Notes under the pieces: model-generated | Database searches by the model: none | The model's input: the letters and a program-made list of their open reading frames with translations, nothing else | Told to the model about the DNA's origin: nothing | Part shown: positions 1-8,271 of the stretch, in pieces | Layout: each line of letters begins with the position of its first letter | Position numbering within the stretch: the stretch's first letter is position 1 | Position numbers and translations under genes: made by a program | DNA from: DRPN01 sp964599235 | GTDB taxonomy: Bacteria; Bacteroidota; Bacteroidia; Bacteroidales; VadinHA17 | DNA length: 64,000 nt | Reading direction: 5' to 3' | Assembly: GCA_964599235.1 (NCBI GenBank) | Contig: CAZRDX010000031.1 | Location: 1 to 64,000 of the forward strand

Positions 1-46
1 CTTCTTCACCGAACGGCCGGATATGAAAGTGATCTACGGGAAATGA
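1..46 (+). CDS. C-terminal tail of a gene that starts left of the window
   Basis: From base 2 one frame reads FFTERPDMKVIYGK and stops at TGA 44-46. It is followed by roughly 190 bases before the next plausible start. The residue composition looks protein-like, but 14 codons are too few to identify a family. It could also be chance reading frame, so the call rests only on position at the edge and on the absence of an alternative explanation. Confidence 0.35.
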   Translation, partial: FFTERPDMKVIYGK

Positions 47-235
47 CCTCTGCCTCCGGCCGTCCCGGGAAGAAGGGGGATCTCCCCTCTCGGGTGTTCC
101 GGAGATCATGATCTTTGTGAAAATATTCTTATCTTGAAGAGATCCCGGCACACGGATCCTTCAGGCAGGCATCGGTCCCGGGCCATCGTCACGAGGGGTT
201 CTTTGCCGGGAGAGGTTGCACGAACGAACGGAACC

Positions 236-553
236 ATGAACGATCTCCTCACAGCCCTGATCATCGGCGTGGTGGCGGGACTGCTCGATGCGCTCCCGAT
301 GGTGTTTCAGAAGATGGACCGCATGGCTGTCCTTTCGGCGTTTTTCCACTGGGTGGTACTGGGAGTGGTGATCCCTTTCGTCGACTGGGCGATGGCTCCC
401 TGGCTGAAAGGGCTGGTTCTGGCCGAGCTTTTTGCCGTGCCGGTGGTGCTGATGGTGGTGCGCGACGAACCGAAGGCGGTTTTGCCCATCACGGTCATGT
501 CGGCTTTGCTGGGTGCCGCCGTGGGATGGGCCGGAGCTTTCTTCATCGGCTGA
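236..553 (+). CDS. Small integral membrane protein of unknown function
   Basis: This 105-residue protein starts at ATG 236 (MNDLLTALIIGVV). The frame is open further upstream to 134, but that extension is polar and arginine-rich and does not look like part of a membrane protein. Three or four hydrophobic stretches are visible: residues about 5-22, 32-48, 55-75 and 85-105. Short polar loops separate them (FQKMDRM, VRDEPK). I do not recognise the family. It is convergent with the corrinoid-activator gene, ending 25 bases before that gene's stop, so it is not part of that operon. A channel-like or scaffold role cannot be inferred from the sequence. Confidence 0.7.
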   Translation: MNDLLTALIIGVVAGLLDALPMVFQKMDRMAVLSAFFHWVVLGVVIPFVDWAMAPWLKGLVLAELFAVPVVLMVVRDEPKAVLPITVMSALLGAAVGWAGAFFIG

Positions 554-578
554 GCGGGCCCGTTCTTCTTTCCCGGGC

Positions 579-2135
579 TCATCCCTCCTCCTGCAAGGGA
601 GCGAAGAGGATGTTCTCCGCGAAGAGGTCCTGGAAACGGGGATGGCCTTCGAGGGGGATGTGGCGTGTCACCTTCCTGATCTCCTCCGCGCGGGCGGCCG
701 CATCCTCGAAGAGCAGCATCTTGGTGCCCAGCAGGGAGGTGTTGCCCATCTTCACGATCTTCTCGTCGGGGTACGGCAGCAGGCCGATGCGGCGGGTATG
801 GGCCAGGTCGATGAAGGTGCCGAAGGCGCCGGCGATGTAGATCTGTTCCACCTCGGCGGGGGCGACGTCCAGCTCCTCGAGGAGGATCTGCATGCCTGTG
901 GCTATGGCGCTCTTGGCCAGCTGCAGTTCGCGCACATCCTTCTGTGTCAGGCTGACCGTGCCGGTGAGGGGGAGTCGTCCCTCGTCGCGGAGGATCCTGC
1001 CTCCGCTGTCGAGGTCGCCCCGTTCCAGGAAGACGGCCACGGCGTCGATGAGGCCGCTGCCACAGATGCCGCGGGGTTCGACGTTGCCCAGCACATGGTA
1101 CTGAGGCACGCCGTCGCGCAGTTGCACCGATGAGATGGCGCCGGTGGTGGCGCGCATGCCCATCTCGATGTTGGTCCCTTCGAAGGCCGGGCCGGCGGCG
1201 GTGGAGGCACAGACGATCCTGCCGCGGTGGCCGGCGACGATCTCGCCGTTGGTACCCAGGTCGACCAGCACACGGGGACGGTCGCTCTCCGTCATGCCGG
1301 TGGCGACGATGCCGGCCAGCAGGTCGCTGCCCACGAAGCTGCCCAGGATGGGGAGGAAGAGCACCTCGGTGGAACGAGGAAGGCCGAGGAGGGCGGGCGG
1401 CAGCGAACAGCTCCCGCCGTGCGGCGTCTCGAAAGGATAGGCGGCCAGGGGCGTGAGGTCCAGCCCGCAGAAGAGATGGTGCATCACGGTGTTGCCGGCC
1501 AGCAGGATACGCTGGGGTGCCTCGCCGCCCGCCGCCGCCATGAGACGCTGCACGAGGGTGGCCACGGCCTCGCGGAGGAGGCGCGTGAGGAGGTCGGCCT
1601 TGCCCTGCTGCACGGCGGCGGTGATGCGGGAGATGATGTCACCGCCGTAGCGCGCCTGCGGGTTGAGGGCCGTCTCGGCGGCGACAACCCGGCCGCTGCG
1701 TAGGTCGACGAGCTGCGCCACCAGGGTGGTCGTCCCCACATCGACGGCCACGGCCCGTCCTTCCTGCGGCCGGAAACGGAAAGGAGAGCTGTCGGCGAGG
1801 ATGATCGTATCGAACTGTCCCACCTCGAGGGTCATGTCGCCCGTCACACGGGTGCGGCAGGCCAGACGCCAGGGGTCGTGCAGCCCCAGCCGCTCGAGGG
1901 CACGGCGGTGTTCCTCGTCGACAGGCACATCGCCCTCCAGCACCTTCACACGGCAGCCGCCGCATACCCCCCGCCCGCCGCAGGGGAACTCCACACCATA
2001 GGAAAAAAGGAGATCCTGCAGGGGCGTCCCCGCAGCCACCTCCAGCACTTTGCCCAAAGGCTCCAGACGGATACGATAAAAGGTGCTCACCACGTACGAA
2101 CGATCACTCAGCCGGGCCGGTGGCATCCCTGCCAC
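579..2135 (-). CDS. RACo-like reductive activator of corrinoid enzymes (2Fe-2S + ASKHA)
   Basis: The protein has 518 residues from a GTG start; ATG at 2126 is an alternative start three codons in. An N-terminal plant-type [2Fe-2S] ferredoxin domain shows the ligands C52, C58, C61 and C93 (PCGGRGVCGGC, then LACR). A long ASKHA/DUF4445 ATPase domain begins near AVDVGTTT (about residue 129). This order is that of RACo/RamA-type activators, which reduce inactive Co(II) corrinoid to Co(I) with ATP hydrolysis. The gene lies 36 bases downstream of a corrinoid protein gene on the same strand, its expected client. No methyltransferase gene is present in the window, so the methyl donor is unknown. The family call is strong; the physiological substrate is not. 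Confidence 0.9.
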   Translation of the reverse strand: MAGMPPARLSDRSYVVSTFYRIRLEPLGKVLEVAAGTPLQDLLFSYGVEFPCGGRGVCGGCRVKVLEGDVPVDEEHRRALERLGLHDPWRLACRTRVTGDMTLEVGQFDTIILADSSPFRFRPQEGRAVAVDVGTTTLVAQLVDLRSGRVVAAETALNPQARYGGDIISRITAAVQQGKADLLTRLLREAVATLVQRLMAAAGGEAPQRILLAGNTVMHHLFCGLDLTPLAAYPFETPHGGSCSLPPALLGLPRSTEVLFLPILGSFVGSDLLAGIVATGMTESDRPRVLVDLGTNGEIVAGHRGRIVCASTAAGPAFEGTNIEMGMRATTGAISSVQLRDGVPQYHVLGNVEPRGICGSGLIDAVAVFLERGDLDSGGRILRDEGRLPLTGTVSLTQKDVRELQLAKSAIATGMQILLEELDVAPAEVEQIYIAGAFGTFIDLAHTRRIGLLPYPDEKIVKMGNTSLLGTKMLLFEDAAARAEEIRKVTRHIPLEGHPRFQDLFAENILFAPLQEEG

Positions 2136-2171
2136 AGCCCGTCAAACCATACCGGAAAAGAAAGGCGGGGC

Positions 2172-2840
2172 TCAGGAGACCAGCGTATCGAGGAAAGCGG
2201 TGGCCCCCTGCGGGTCGGGCGAGTAAAAGTCGGCGCCGATCTGGTCACAGAACTCCTGCGAGAGCGGCGCACCGCCCACCATCACGATGGTGTCGGGGCT
2301 CATCTCCTTGATCTTCTCCGTGATGCCTTTCATGTTGACCATGGTGGTGGTCAGCAGGGCCGACATGCCCACGATGGCATCGGGGTGTTGCTGAAGGGCA
2401 TCCCGGAACTTCTCGAAGGGGGTGTCGGCACCTAGGTCGACCACTTTCCAGCCGGCTCCCTCGATCATCATGCCCAACAGGTTCTTGCCTATGTCGTGGA
2501 GGTCGCCCTGGACCGTCCCGAGGATGACGGTGCCTTTCTGTTTCACCGAGCCGGAGCGGAAGAAGGGCTCGATATGTTTCATGGCGGCTTTCATGGCCTT
2601 GGCTGCCATGAGCATCTCCGGCACAAAGGCACGGCCGGCACTGAAGTCCTCGCCGATGAGGTGCATCCCTCGCACCAGAGCTTTCTGCAGGACCTCATCG
2701 GGGGTATAGCCTTGCTTGAGTGCTTCGGCCGTCAGCTCGTCGGCACCTTCCTGCCCTTTCATATCCGGCGGATAAGGGGAGTTCTTGTCGGCCTTGCCCC
2801 GTTTCACCGCCATTGTCAGGCGTTCAAGAAGATCATCCAT
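2172..2840 (-). CDS. Corrinoid (B12-binding) methyl-carrier protein, MtaC/MtbC/MttC type
   Basis: This 222-residue cytoplasmic protein has the two-part layout of methyltransferase cognate corrinoid proteins. A helical cap domain occupies residues about 1-95. A Rossmann-like B12-binding domain follows with the signature DLHDIGKN at 113-120, in which His115 is the expected lower axial cobalt ligand. Further B12-fold motifs are GMSALLTTT and VMVGGAPLS. Such proteins carry a methyl group between a substrate-specific methyltransferase and an acceptor such as tetrahydrofolate. The gene is directly upstream of the corrinoid activator in the same operon. A promoter-like box lies 22 bases before the start. 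No MtaB/MttB-like partner is visible, so the substrate cannot be named. Confidence 0.93.
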   Translation of the reverse strand: MDDLLERLTMAVKRGKADKNSPYPPDMKGQEGADELTAEALKQGYTPDEVLQKALVRGMHLIGEDFSAGRAFVPEMLMAAKAMKAAMKHIEPFFRSGSVKQKGTVILGTVQGDLHDIGKNLLGMMIEGAGWKVVDLGADTPFEKFRDALQQHPDAIVGMSALLTTTMVNMKGITEKIKEMSPDTIVMVGGAPLSQEFCDQIGADFYSPDPQGATAFLDTLVS

Positions 2841-2862
2841 AGCAACAGATTTTTTGCATTGC

Positions 2863-2870
2863 CAAAGATA
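2863..2870 (-). promoter_or_regulatory. Candidate Bacteroidota -7 box for the corrinoid operon
   Basis: On the minus strand the sequence reads TATCTTTG, a perfect match to the Bacteroidota primary sigma -7 consensus TAnnTTTG, 22 bases upstream of the corrinoid protein ATG. No TTTG -33 box is seen at the usual 19-21 base spacing, so this is half a promoter. Confidence 0.4.
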
Positions 2871-3040
2871 AGGATTTTTTCACTGTCCTTTCTTTTCCGT
2901 TCATCAGCAAACCGTTTGAAAAGGTTCTCTTCGGATCAGGCCCCCCATACGGTCGCAACGCCGTTCAGGGAGGATCTTCCCTTCACGGAAGCTGTCCGTT
3001 CTTTGGTCAAAGGATCATTCACGGAAAGAGGATTTTTTTC

Positions 3041-3048
3041 TACATTTG
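3041..3048 (+). promoter_or_regulatory. Candidate -7 box for the small secreted protein gene
   Basis: TACATTTG matches the TAnnTTTG consensus and sits 24 bases before ATG 3073. It overlaps an in-frame upstream ATG at 3046, which is one reason to prefer 3073 as the start. No good -33 TTTG is seen at standard spacing. Confidence 0.35.
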
Positions 3049-3072
3049 ATGAATCCATCAAAAACACAGGCC

Positions 3073-3564
3073 ATGAAAAGGATCATTCTCCTGACGCTGC
3101 TGGGGGTGTTGGTGACGCTCCCGATGACCGCACAGCAATATTCCAATCAATTGAAGGATCTGCTCGTCGATCTTCCGGGTTGGGAGGGACAGGTACCGGA
3201 GGGTGCGGACATTTCCTTCAATCAGATCACGACGGTGACTGCTACGCGCGATTATGTCCGGGGCGATGCCACGCTCAAGGCGGCGGTGATGGTCACGGAC
3301 GCCACGAGCATCGGTCAGGTGCCCCGCGCCACCTTCGAGAACGAGGAGGCGTTTCTGCGGACGGAACAGATCAACGGCTTCGACAGCTACATCTCGTTCA
3401 ACAAGAAAGACAAGTCGGGGGCGGTCTTTGTGATCCTGGGCACCTCACCCCGGTCGGTGGTCTTCACCCTCACCTTCGAAGGGATCGGCTGGGAGGAGGC
3501 ACGCAAGCTGGTCGAACGGTATGATCTTGCAGCCATGCTCAAGGTGGCCCGCAACATCCAGTAG
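3073..3564 (+). CDS. Secreted/periplasmic protein of unknown function
   Basis: The protein has 163 residues from ATG 3073 (MKRIILLTLLG), chosen because it gives a clean signal peptide ending at about PMTAQ-Q. A start at 3046 would add nine residues before the signal and lies inside the promoter-like box. The mature part is mixed alpha/beta with aromatic/charged patches (LPGWEGQVPEG, GFDSYISFNKK, IGWEEARKLVERYD). It has no cysteine, so it is not a lipoprotein. I do not recognise the family. It is transcribed away from the corrinoid operon and ends at a strong terminator. Confidence 0.8.
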   Translation: MKRIILLTLLGVLVTLPMTAQQYSNQLKDLLVDLPGWEGQVPEGADISFNQITTVTATRDYVRGDATLKAAVMVTDATSIGQVPRATFENEEAFLRTEQINGFDSYISFNKKDKSGAVFVILGTSPRSVVFTLTFEGIGWEEARKLVERYDLAAMLKVARNIQ

Positions 3565-3610
3565 GGGTTTTCTGTCCGGCCTCACAAAGAGAGATCATGA
3601 CAACAGGAGA

Positions 3611-3634
3611 GGATGGCACGGGCCATCCTTTTTT
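3611..3634 (+). terminator. Rho-independent terminator after the small secreted protein
   Basis: A GGATGGC / GCCATCC stem (3611-3617 and 3622-3628) with loop ACGG is followed by six T on the plus strand. The T-run ends on the stop codon of the convergent aldolase gene. Confidence 0.8.
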
Positions 3635-4755
3635 CATTGTCCGGCGATGCGCATGCGGTAGCTCTCCGCCTCCCAGCCCATGATGAAGTCGATCACCTCC
3701 GGCGGGAGAGGCCGGGGGCCGCCGAAACGACGGGAGCCGAGGGCGATCTTCATGGCATCCTCGAAAATATCGAGAATGGTGACGGCCAGCTTCTCCTTGT
3801 CGGCAAGAGCGAAGAGCCCCAGATCCTTCACCAGCACCACGCGGGGATCAAGACCATGGCTCCGTCGTGCGGCCGTGAAGGCGCTCATCACCTCACCCAA
3901 AATATCGGGCAACTCCTCCTTGTCAGAATAGGCATACTCAGGTCCGCAGTAGACCAGTATATCGGGGGTGAAGGGCACGGCAACGTCGCGGAAGGCTTCG
4001 CGGCTGCCGTAAAAATGACGATGGAGCGAGGAATGCCGTACCACCACCTCTTTGCCGCCGGCGTGGCGGGCCAGCTCCTGCCGCAGTTGCTCGGCTTTCT
4101 CGGTGACGGGGAGGTATTCGACCGTCTCGGGACGGACGACCTTTCGTAGGGTTTCCATCACCTCATGGTAGAGAGTGTCGATCTCCTCGGGGGTGTCGCC
4201 GCTGACGAAAATGCCGTGGTTCTGCAGGAAAATGATGCGTGGGTCGCTCCCTTGCCGTGCACGCCACTGGGGCAACCTCTCCTTCACCTCCCTGAAAAGA
4301 GTATATCCTGCGGCAGGACCGACGAAGAAAATATCCTCGCCGAAGAGTTCGCGCGTGCGCTGTTCCGTCTCGCGGGAGCACATCAGCGCATTCACCAGCG
4401 TGGGATGGGTATGGACCACAAAAGGATATTCGATGAGTTCATGGAGGGAGGTCTCCACCGAGGGACGCAACGAAGTGGAGGGGTCGGCGCGGGCCGCCAG
4501 CAGGTCTTCCTTCACCTGACGTTCGCGTTCCCGGACGTCGCGGCTGTAGGTACGTTCGCCGATCTTTTTCAGTGCGGCACGATCCATACGTACGAAGCCT
4601 TCGCGGGTGATCGTGGCCAGCGCCACACCGCTGGCTTTCACCCACAGGTAACGTTCATCCTTCCAAGAGGTGTTCCCTCCTCCGCCGATCACGTATTCGG
4701 GGTCGCTGCCATAACGTCGTGAGAGGGCGACCAGCCGGTCCAAAGCATCTTCCAT
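3634..4755 (-). CDS. Class II aldolase, probable L-rhamnulose-1-phosphate aldolase-type enzyme (single domain)
   Basis: The protein has 373 residues from ATG 4755 (MEDALDRL); the frame is open upstream but that extension has no family character. Class II aldolase/adducin features are GGGGNTS (24-30, phosphate binding), ETSLH with E101, HTHP (115-118) and NHG with H180, the last two supplying Zn ligands. The length and the late segment PRVVLVKDLGLFAL match the aldolase half of the bifunctional aldolase/short-chain dehydrogenase proteins of rhamnose pathways, but the dehydrogenase half is absent. It is the last gene of a three-gene minus-strand operon facing L-rhamnose isomerase, which supports rhamnulose-1-phosphate (or rhamnulose) cleavage by context. 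No kinase gene is in view. The substrate assignment is inference. Confidence 0.85.
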   Translation of the reverse strand: MEDALDRLVALSRRYGSDPEYVIGGGGNTSWKDERYLWVKASGVALATITREGFVRMDRAALKKIGERTYSRDVRERERQVKEDLLAARADPSTSLRPSVETSLHELIEYPFVVHTHPTLVNALMCSRETEQRTRELFGEDIFFVGPAAGYTLFREVKERLPQWRARQGSDPRIIFLQNHGIFVSGDTPEEIDTLYHEVMETLRKVVRPETVEYLPVTEKAEQLRQELARHAGGKEVVVRHSSLHRHFYGSREAFRDVAVPFTPDILVYCGPEYAYSDKEELPDILGEVMSAFTAARRSHGLDPRVVLVKDLGLFALADKEKLAVTILDIFEDAMKIALGSRRFGGPRPLPPEVIDFIMGWEAESYRMRIAGQ

Positions 4756-4780
4756 GGTATTTTCTTTCTTAATGGTTCGT

Positions 4781-4963
4781 TCAGACAGTCTCTTTTTTCT
4801 TTCCCAGCCAGGGAATGGCACCTACAAACCATACCACCGTCCCGGCCATCACCCAGGCTTTCATGGTGGGCTCGTCGACGGAGCCGTAAAAATGCATGAA
4901 GGGGGGAATGAGGGTCAGGAGGAGGCCGGCGACGGCCAGGATCTTGTACATTGTTTGCATCAT
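4781..4963 (-). CDS. Small two-helix membrane protein in the rhamnose operon
   Basis: This 60-residue protein has two hydrophobic segments (about residues 7-24 and 36-53) joined by a short charged loop (GSVDEPTMK), and ends in a basic KKKETV tail. It sits 12 bases after the permease and 25 bases before the aldolase, so co-transcription is very likely. The spacing, the coding character and the conserved-looking operon position argue that it is a real gene. An accessory role with the permease is a reasonable guess but nothing in the sequence proves it. Confidence 0.75.
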   Translation of the reverse strand: MMQTMYKILAVAGLLLTLIPPFMHFYGSVDEPTMKAWVMAGTVVWFVGAIPWLGKKKETV

Positions 4964-4975
4964 GTCCGACAGATT

Positions 4976-6364
4976 TCAGAGAGTGGTTAAGACCATTGTT
5001 TTTCTTTGATAGATCCAGCTGAAGAGGAGGTAGACGATGGCGGAGGCCAGCCATACGGGGGCGGCGAGGAAGAAGATCTCGACGTGCAGCCACAGGCCTG
5101 CGGCGAGGGCAGCGGCGAGCATGAGCAGCCAGGTCCATGCCACCGCCTGGTTGAAGAGGATGCCGTGGCGTTCGGCATATTCGTCCTGCAGGCCGAGACG
5201 CGGCAACAGGTAGAAGTCGACGAAGATGACGGCGCCCATGGGGACGAGGATCAGACCGTAGAGGGCGACGAAGTCGAGCAGTTTCATCACGAGGGCGGGG
5301 AAGAGGGCGGCGAGGGTGGTGACAAGGCCGGCGACGAGGGTGACCTTCCAGCGGCTCCATCCCGAAGCCACCTGCAGGGCCATGCCTGCGCGGTAGAGGG
5401 TAGGGTTGGCGGTGGTCCATCCGGCGATGACGACGGCCAGCGCACCGGCCACGCCCAGCGCTTCCCAGGCCACCATCCCCGGCGCGTCGCTGTGCGCAGC
5501 AGCATACAGGATGCCCGAGGCGATCCACGCCACATAGTGTCCCAGGAACATGCCCACGGCCGAAGCGAAACCGTAGGTCCATCTCTTCGCGTAGCGCAGG
5601 ATGGTCAGGTCGGACATGCCCAGGTGCATCGCAGCATTGGCCAGCCAGGTGAAGAAGATGACGTGCCAGAGGGTGAACTGCGACTGGCCGGGCGCCGGCA
5701 CGCCGGTCCAGATCCTGGTGCGGGCCACCTCCCAGAAGTTGTGAGCGCCGGGCACCACACCCAGCTTGGGCAGCACCGCCACGGCCGCAGCGACGAAGAT
5801 GAGGAACATCCAGGGTGCGGCCACCTTCGAGAAACGGGCCAGAGCGTCGAAACCCAGGATGGCCATGGTGGTGATGACCGCCCCCACGGCAAAAACGGTG
5901 ATCACCCACCCCACGCTGTTGGGCAGCATGTCCTGCAGGGTGGGCATGGTGATATGAAAGGGGATGCCTACGGCCGTGGCCGAGACGGCCACCATCGCCC
6001 CGGCCAGGAAACAGAACATCAGCGCATTGACGATGTTGTAGATGAACACCAGCACAGGCCCGGCGATGCGCTTGAGCTGCCAGTAAAGGGACAGGCGTTT
6101 CTTCACGGCAATGGGGGCCGTAAGAAAAGCCCAGCTCAGCACAGCGAGGAGGTTGCCGATGAGACCGCCAACGAACATGTCGGTCACCGACACGCCGTGG
6201 GCCACGAACAACATGCCGATGACGAACTCGGTACCGGCCACGTGCTCGCCGGCATACATCCCAAGAAAATTGCCGATACCCTGCAGTTTGTCGGAGGTTA
6301 CCGGCTCACGGTCAAATTCGTACAGCGCATCGAGGCGCTGGGAAAGGGTGGCTGCCCTGCTCAT
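4976..6364 (-). CDS. NCS1-family (cytosine/purine-type) permease, putative sugar-locus transporter
   Basis: The protein has 462 residues, about twelve hydrophobic helices and no signal peptide. The N-terminus carries a short soluble stretch before helix 1 (GIGNFLGMYAGEHVAGTEFV), and the general pattern is that of nucleobase-cation-symport-1 permeases (LeuT fold). The family normally moves nucleobases, hydantoins or vitamins. Here it is first in an operon with an aldolase and divergent from L-rhamnose isomerase, so it may take up L-rhamnose or a related deoxysugar. That role rests only on context. The start ATG 6364 lies 90 bases from the rhaA start. Family-level confidence is moderate to high; substrate confidence is low. 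Confidence 0.8.
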   Translation of the reverse strand: MSRAATLSQRLDALYEFDREPVTSDKLQGIGNFLGMYAGEHVAGTEFVIGMLFVAHGVSVTDMFVGGLIGNLLAVLSWAFLTAPIAVKKRLSLYWQLKRIAGPVLVFIYNIVNALMFCFLAGAMVAVSATAVGIPFHITMPTLQDMLPNSVGWVITVFAVGAVITTMAILGFDALARFSKVAAPWMFLIFVAAAVAVLPKLGVVPGAHNFWEVARTRIWTGVPAPGQSQFTLWHVIFFTWLANAAMHLGMSDLTILRYAKRWTYGFASAVGMFLGHYVAWIASGILYAAAHSDAPGMVAWEALGVAGALAVVIAGWTTANPTLYRAGMALQVASGWSRWKVTLVAGLVTTLAALFPALVMKLLDFVALYGLILVPMGAVIFVDFYLLPRLGLQDEYAERHGILFNQAVAWTWLLMLAAALAAGLWLHVEIFFLAAPVWLASAIVYLLFSWIYQRKTMVLTTL

Positions 6365-6453
6365 AGATCCGCTTTTTTTTTGAGTATGAAAATAGAATAA
6401 TTTACGGGATTGTGGTTATTTTTATTGCCTGAACCTGTCAAAACGTTTCGATT
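6365..6453. promoter_or_regulatory. Divergent control region of the rhamnose locus
   Basis: These 89 bases separate two divergent start codons and must hold both promoters. The sequence is AT-rich in contrast to both genes. A TTTG at about 6377-6380 could be a -33 element for rhaA, but I see no good TAnnTTTG partner on either strand and no clear operator palindrome. No regulator gene is adjacent. Confidence 0.5.
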
Positions 6454-7710
6454 ATGGATCCACATGGAGCGTATGAGGAGGCATTGGAGCGGTATGCTGC
6501 CGAGGGGGTAGATGCGGCGGCGGCGCTGGAGGTGCTGGAGCGGGTGAGCCTGTCGGTACATTGCTGGCAGGCCGACGATGTGGCGGGCTTTGAGCGGAAC
6601 GACAGCGACCTGGGAGGCAGCGGCCTGGCCGTCACAGGCAACTACCCCGGACGTCCCCGCACCATGGAGGAGCTGCGGCAGGACCTGGCCAAGGCTTTCT
6701 CCCTCATCCCTGGCCAGCACCGTCTGAGCCTGCATGCCAGCTACGGCGATTTCTCACAAGGCTTTCCGGGACGCGACCGCATCGGTCCCGAACACTTCGA
6801 GAGCTGGGTGGAGTGGGCCCGGGAGCAGGGACTGAAGCTCGACTTCAACGCCACCTTCTTCGGTCATTTCATGGTGAAAGAAGGTTATACGCTGGCCAGC
6901 CGTGACAAGGGAGTGCGCGAATACTGGATCGAGCATGGCCGCCGCTGCCGTGAGATCAGCAGCTACCTCGGCAGCCAGCTCGACGACATCTGCATCCACA
7001 ACATCTGGATCCCCGACGGCTCGAAAGACCTGACCCCCAACCGGGCCTTTCACCGTCAATACCTAAAGGAGTCGCTCGACAGCATCCTCGCCCATCCCGT
7101 CACGCCGGGGACGATGAAAGATTCGGTGGAGAGCAAGCTCTTCGGCATCGGCACCGAGAGCTTCGTAGCGGGGAGTCACGAGTTCTACCTGGGCTATGCT
7201 TTGGAGAGAGGGACCCTCCTGACGCTCGACATCGGGCATTTCCATCCCACCGAGTCGGTAGCCGACAAGGTCTCGGCCCTTTTCCTTTACCTGGATGAGC
7301 TGTTGTTCCACATCACACGGGGCATCCGCTGGGACAGCGACCATGTGGTGGCGTTCAACGATCCGTTGCTGGAGCTGATGCAGGAGCTGGTGTGGAGCGG
7401 ACATCTGCAGGATGCACATCTGGGGCTGGACTTCTTCGATGCGACGATCAACCGCGTGGGGGCCTATGTCATCGGTGCCCGCAACACGCTCAAGGCACTG
7501 CTGTGGGCTCTGCTGCTGCCCACCGACCGACTGCGGCATTACGAGGAGGAGGGACGCTACTTCGAGCGTCTCGCCCTCTACGAAGAGTTCAAGAGCATGC
7601 CTTTCGGGGCGGTATGGGACCGTTTCTGCGTGATGCACGACACCCCGCCCGGCACGGCCTACCTCGGTGAGATACGGAAATACGAGGAGGAGGTATTGCT
7701 GCAACGATAA
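6454..7710 (+). CDS. rhaA: L-rhamnose isomerase
   Basis: The protein has 418 residues, essentially the length of E. coli RhaA, and can be followed along it end to end. The N-terminal motif is SVHCWQADDVAGFE. TGNYPG is followed by a stretch giving the LIPGQHRLSLHA strand. Metal/substrate-site stretches are ESKLFGIGTES, DIGHFHPTE, WDSDHVV and LGLDFFDATINR. The enzyme is a TIM-barrel that interconverts L-rhamnose and L-rhamnulose in the cytoplasm using Mn/Zn. It is transcribed divergently from the permease-aldolase operon, completing a partial rhamnose pathway. A rhamnulokinase and lactaldehyde-processing enzymes are not in the window. Confidence 0.97.
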   Translation: MDPHGAYEEALERYAAEGVDAAAALEVLERVSLSVHCWQADDVAGFERNDSDLGGSGLAVTGNYPGRPRTMEELRQDLAKAFSLIPGQHRLSLHASYGDFSQGFPGRDRIGPEHFESWVEWAREQGLKLDFNATFFGHFMVKEGYTLASRDKGVREYWIEHGRRCREISSYLGSQLDDICIHNIWIPDGSKDLTPNRAFHRQYLKESLDSILAHPVTPGTMKDSVESKLFGIGTESFVAGSHEFYLGYALERGTLLTLDIGHFHPTESVADKVSALFLYLDELLFHITRGIRWDSDHVVAFNDPLLELMQELVWSGHLQDAHLGLDFFDATINRVGAYVIGARNTLKALLWALLLPTDRLRHYEEEGRYFERLALYEEFKSMPFGAVWDRFCVMHDTPPGTAYLGEIRKYEEEVLLQR

Positions 7711-7757
7711 CCTTGCCACACATCACCCGGCGCCGGAGGACGTAAGAGCGGCCCGGC

Positions 7758-8141
7758 TCACTTGAACAGATCCTCGTCGCGGATGAGGAAGAGGATGGCC
7801 GACTGTGGGACGATGACATACTTCTGACCATTGAACTCGATCTCGAAGGCGCTGTTCTGCAGATAGACCGCCAGGTCGCCCTCGCGCGCCTGGAGGGGAA
7901 CGTACTTGACCGTCTCGCTCTTCTCCTTCCACGGCTCATCCTCGTCGGCCACGGCCGGGATGGGATAGCCGGGCCCCACCTTCAGCACGTAGCCGCTGTA
8001 GATCTTCTCCCGCTCCTTCACCCCCGGCGGGAGGTAGAGCCCCGACGAAGTCATCGTCTCCTCGGTACGTGGCTTGATGAGCACCCTGTCGCCCACCATG
8101 ATGAACTTGCTGAGATCCTTGCCGTCGATACGCAGATCCAT
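7758..8141 (-). CDS. GroES-fold co-chaperonin family protein
   Basis: The protein has 127 residues. The GroES-like pattern is visible: VGDRVLIKPRTEETMTSSGLYLPP, then GYVLKVGPG, then EGDLAVY and a C-terminal YVIVPQSAILFLI. It is longer than GroES (about 97 residues) because of an insert around PIPAVADEDEPWKEKSE. It stands alone without groEL, so it is more likely a stand-alone GroES-like paralogue of the kind seen in Bacteroidota than the housekeeping co-chaperonin. The mobile-loop region TEETMTSSGLYLPP is retained, which leaves chaperonin binding possible. It is convergent with rhaA, 47 bases away. Confidence 0.85.
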   Translation of the reverse strand: MDLRIDGKDLSKFIMVGDRVLIKPRTEETMTSSGLYLPPGVKEREKIYSGYVLKVGPGYPIPAVADEDEPWKEKSETVKYVPLQAREGDLAVYLQNSAFEIEFNGQKYVIVPQSAILFLIRDEDLFK

Positions 8142-8271
8142 GGAACGTCGTTTTTCGGTTAGACACCTCTTCCGGAGATACCGGTCCGTGCCGGGGCTCC
8201 GGAGATAAAGTTAGCGAAAACGCCCGACAAAATCCGTACCTCTCCGATTTTTCCTATTTTTCCGGTACAAA

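Noticed and set aside
5006..6400. 464-residue plus-strand frame opposite the NCS1 permease
   Set aside because: Very high Gly/Asp/His/Glu content without hydrophobic core, an artefact of the opposite membrane-protein coding.
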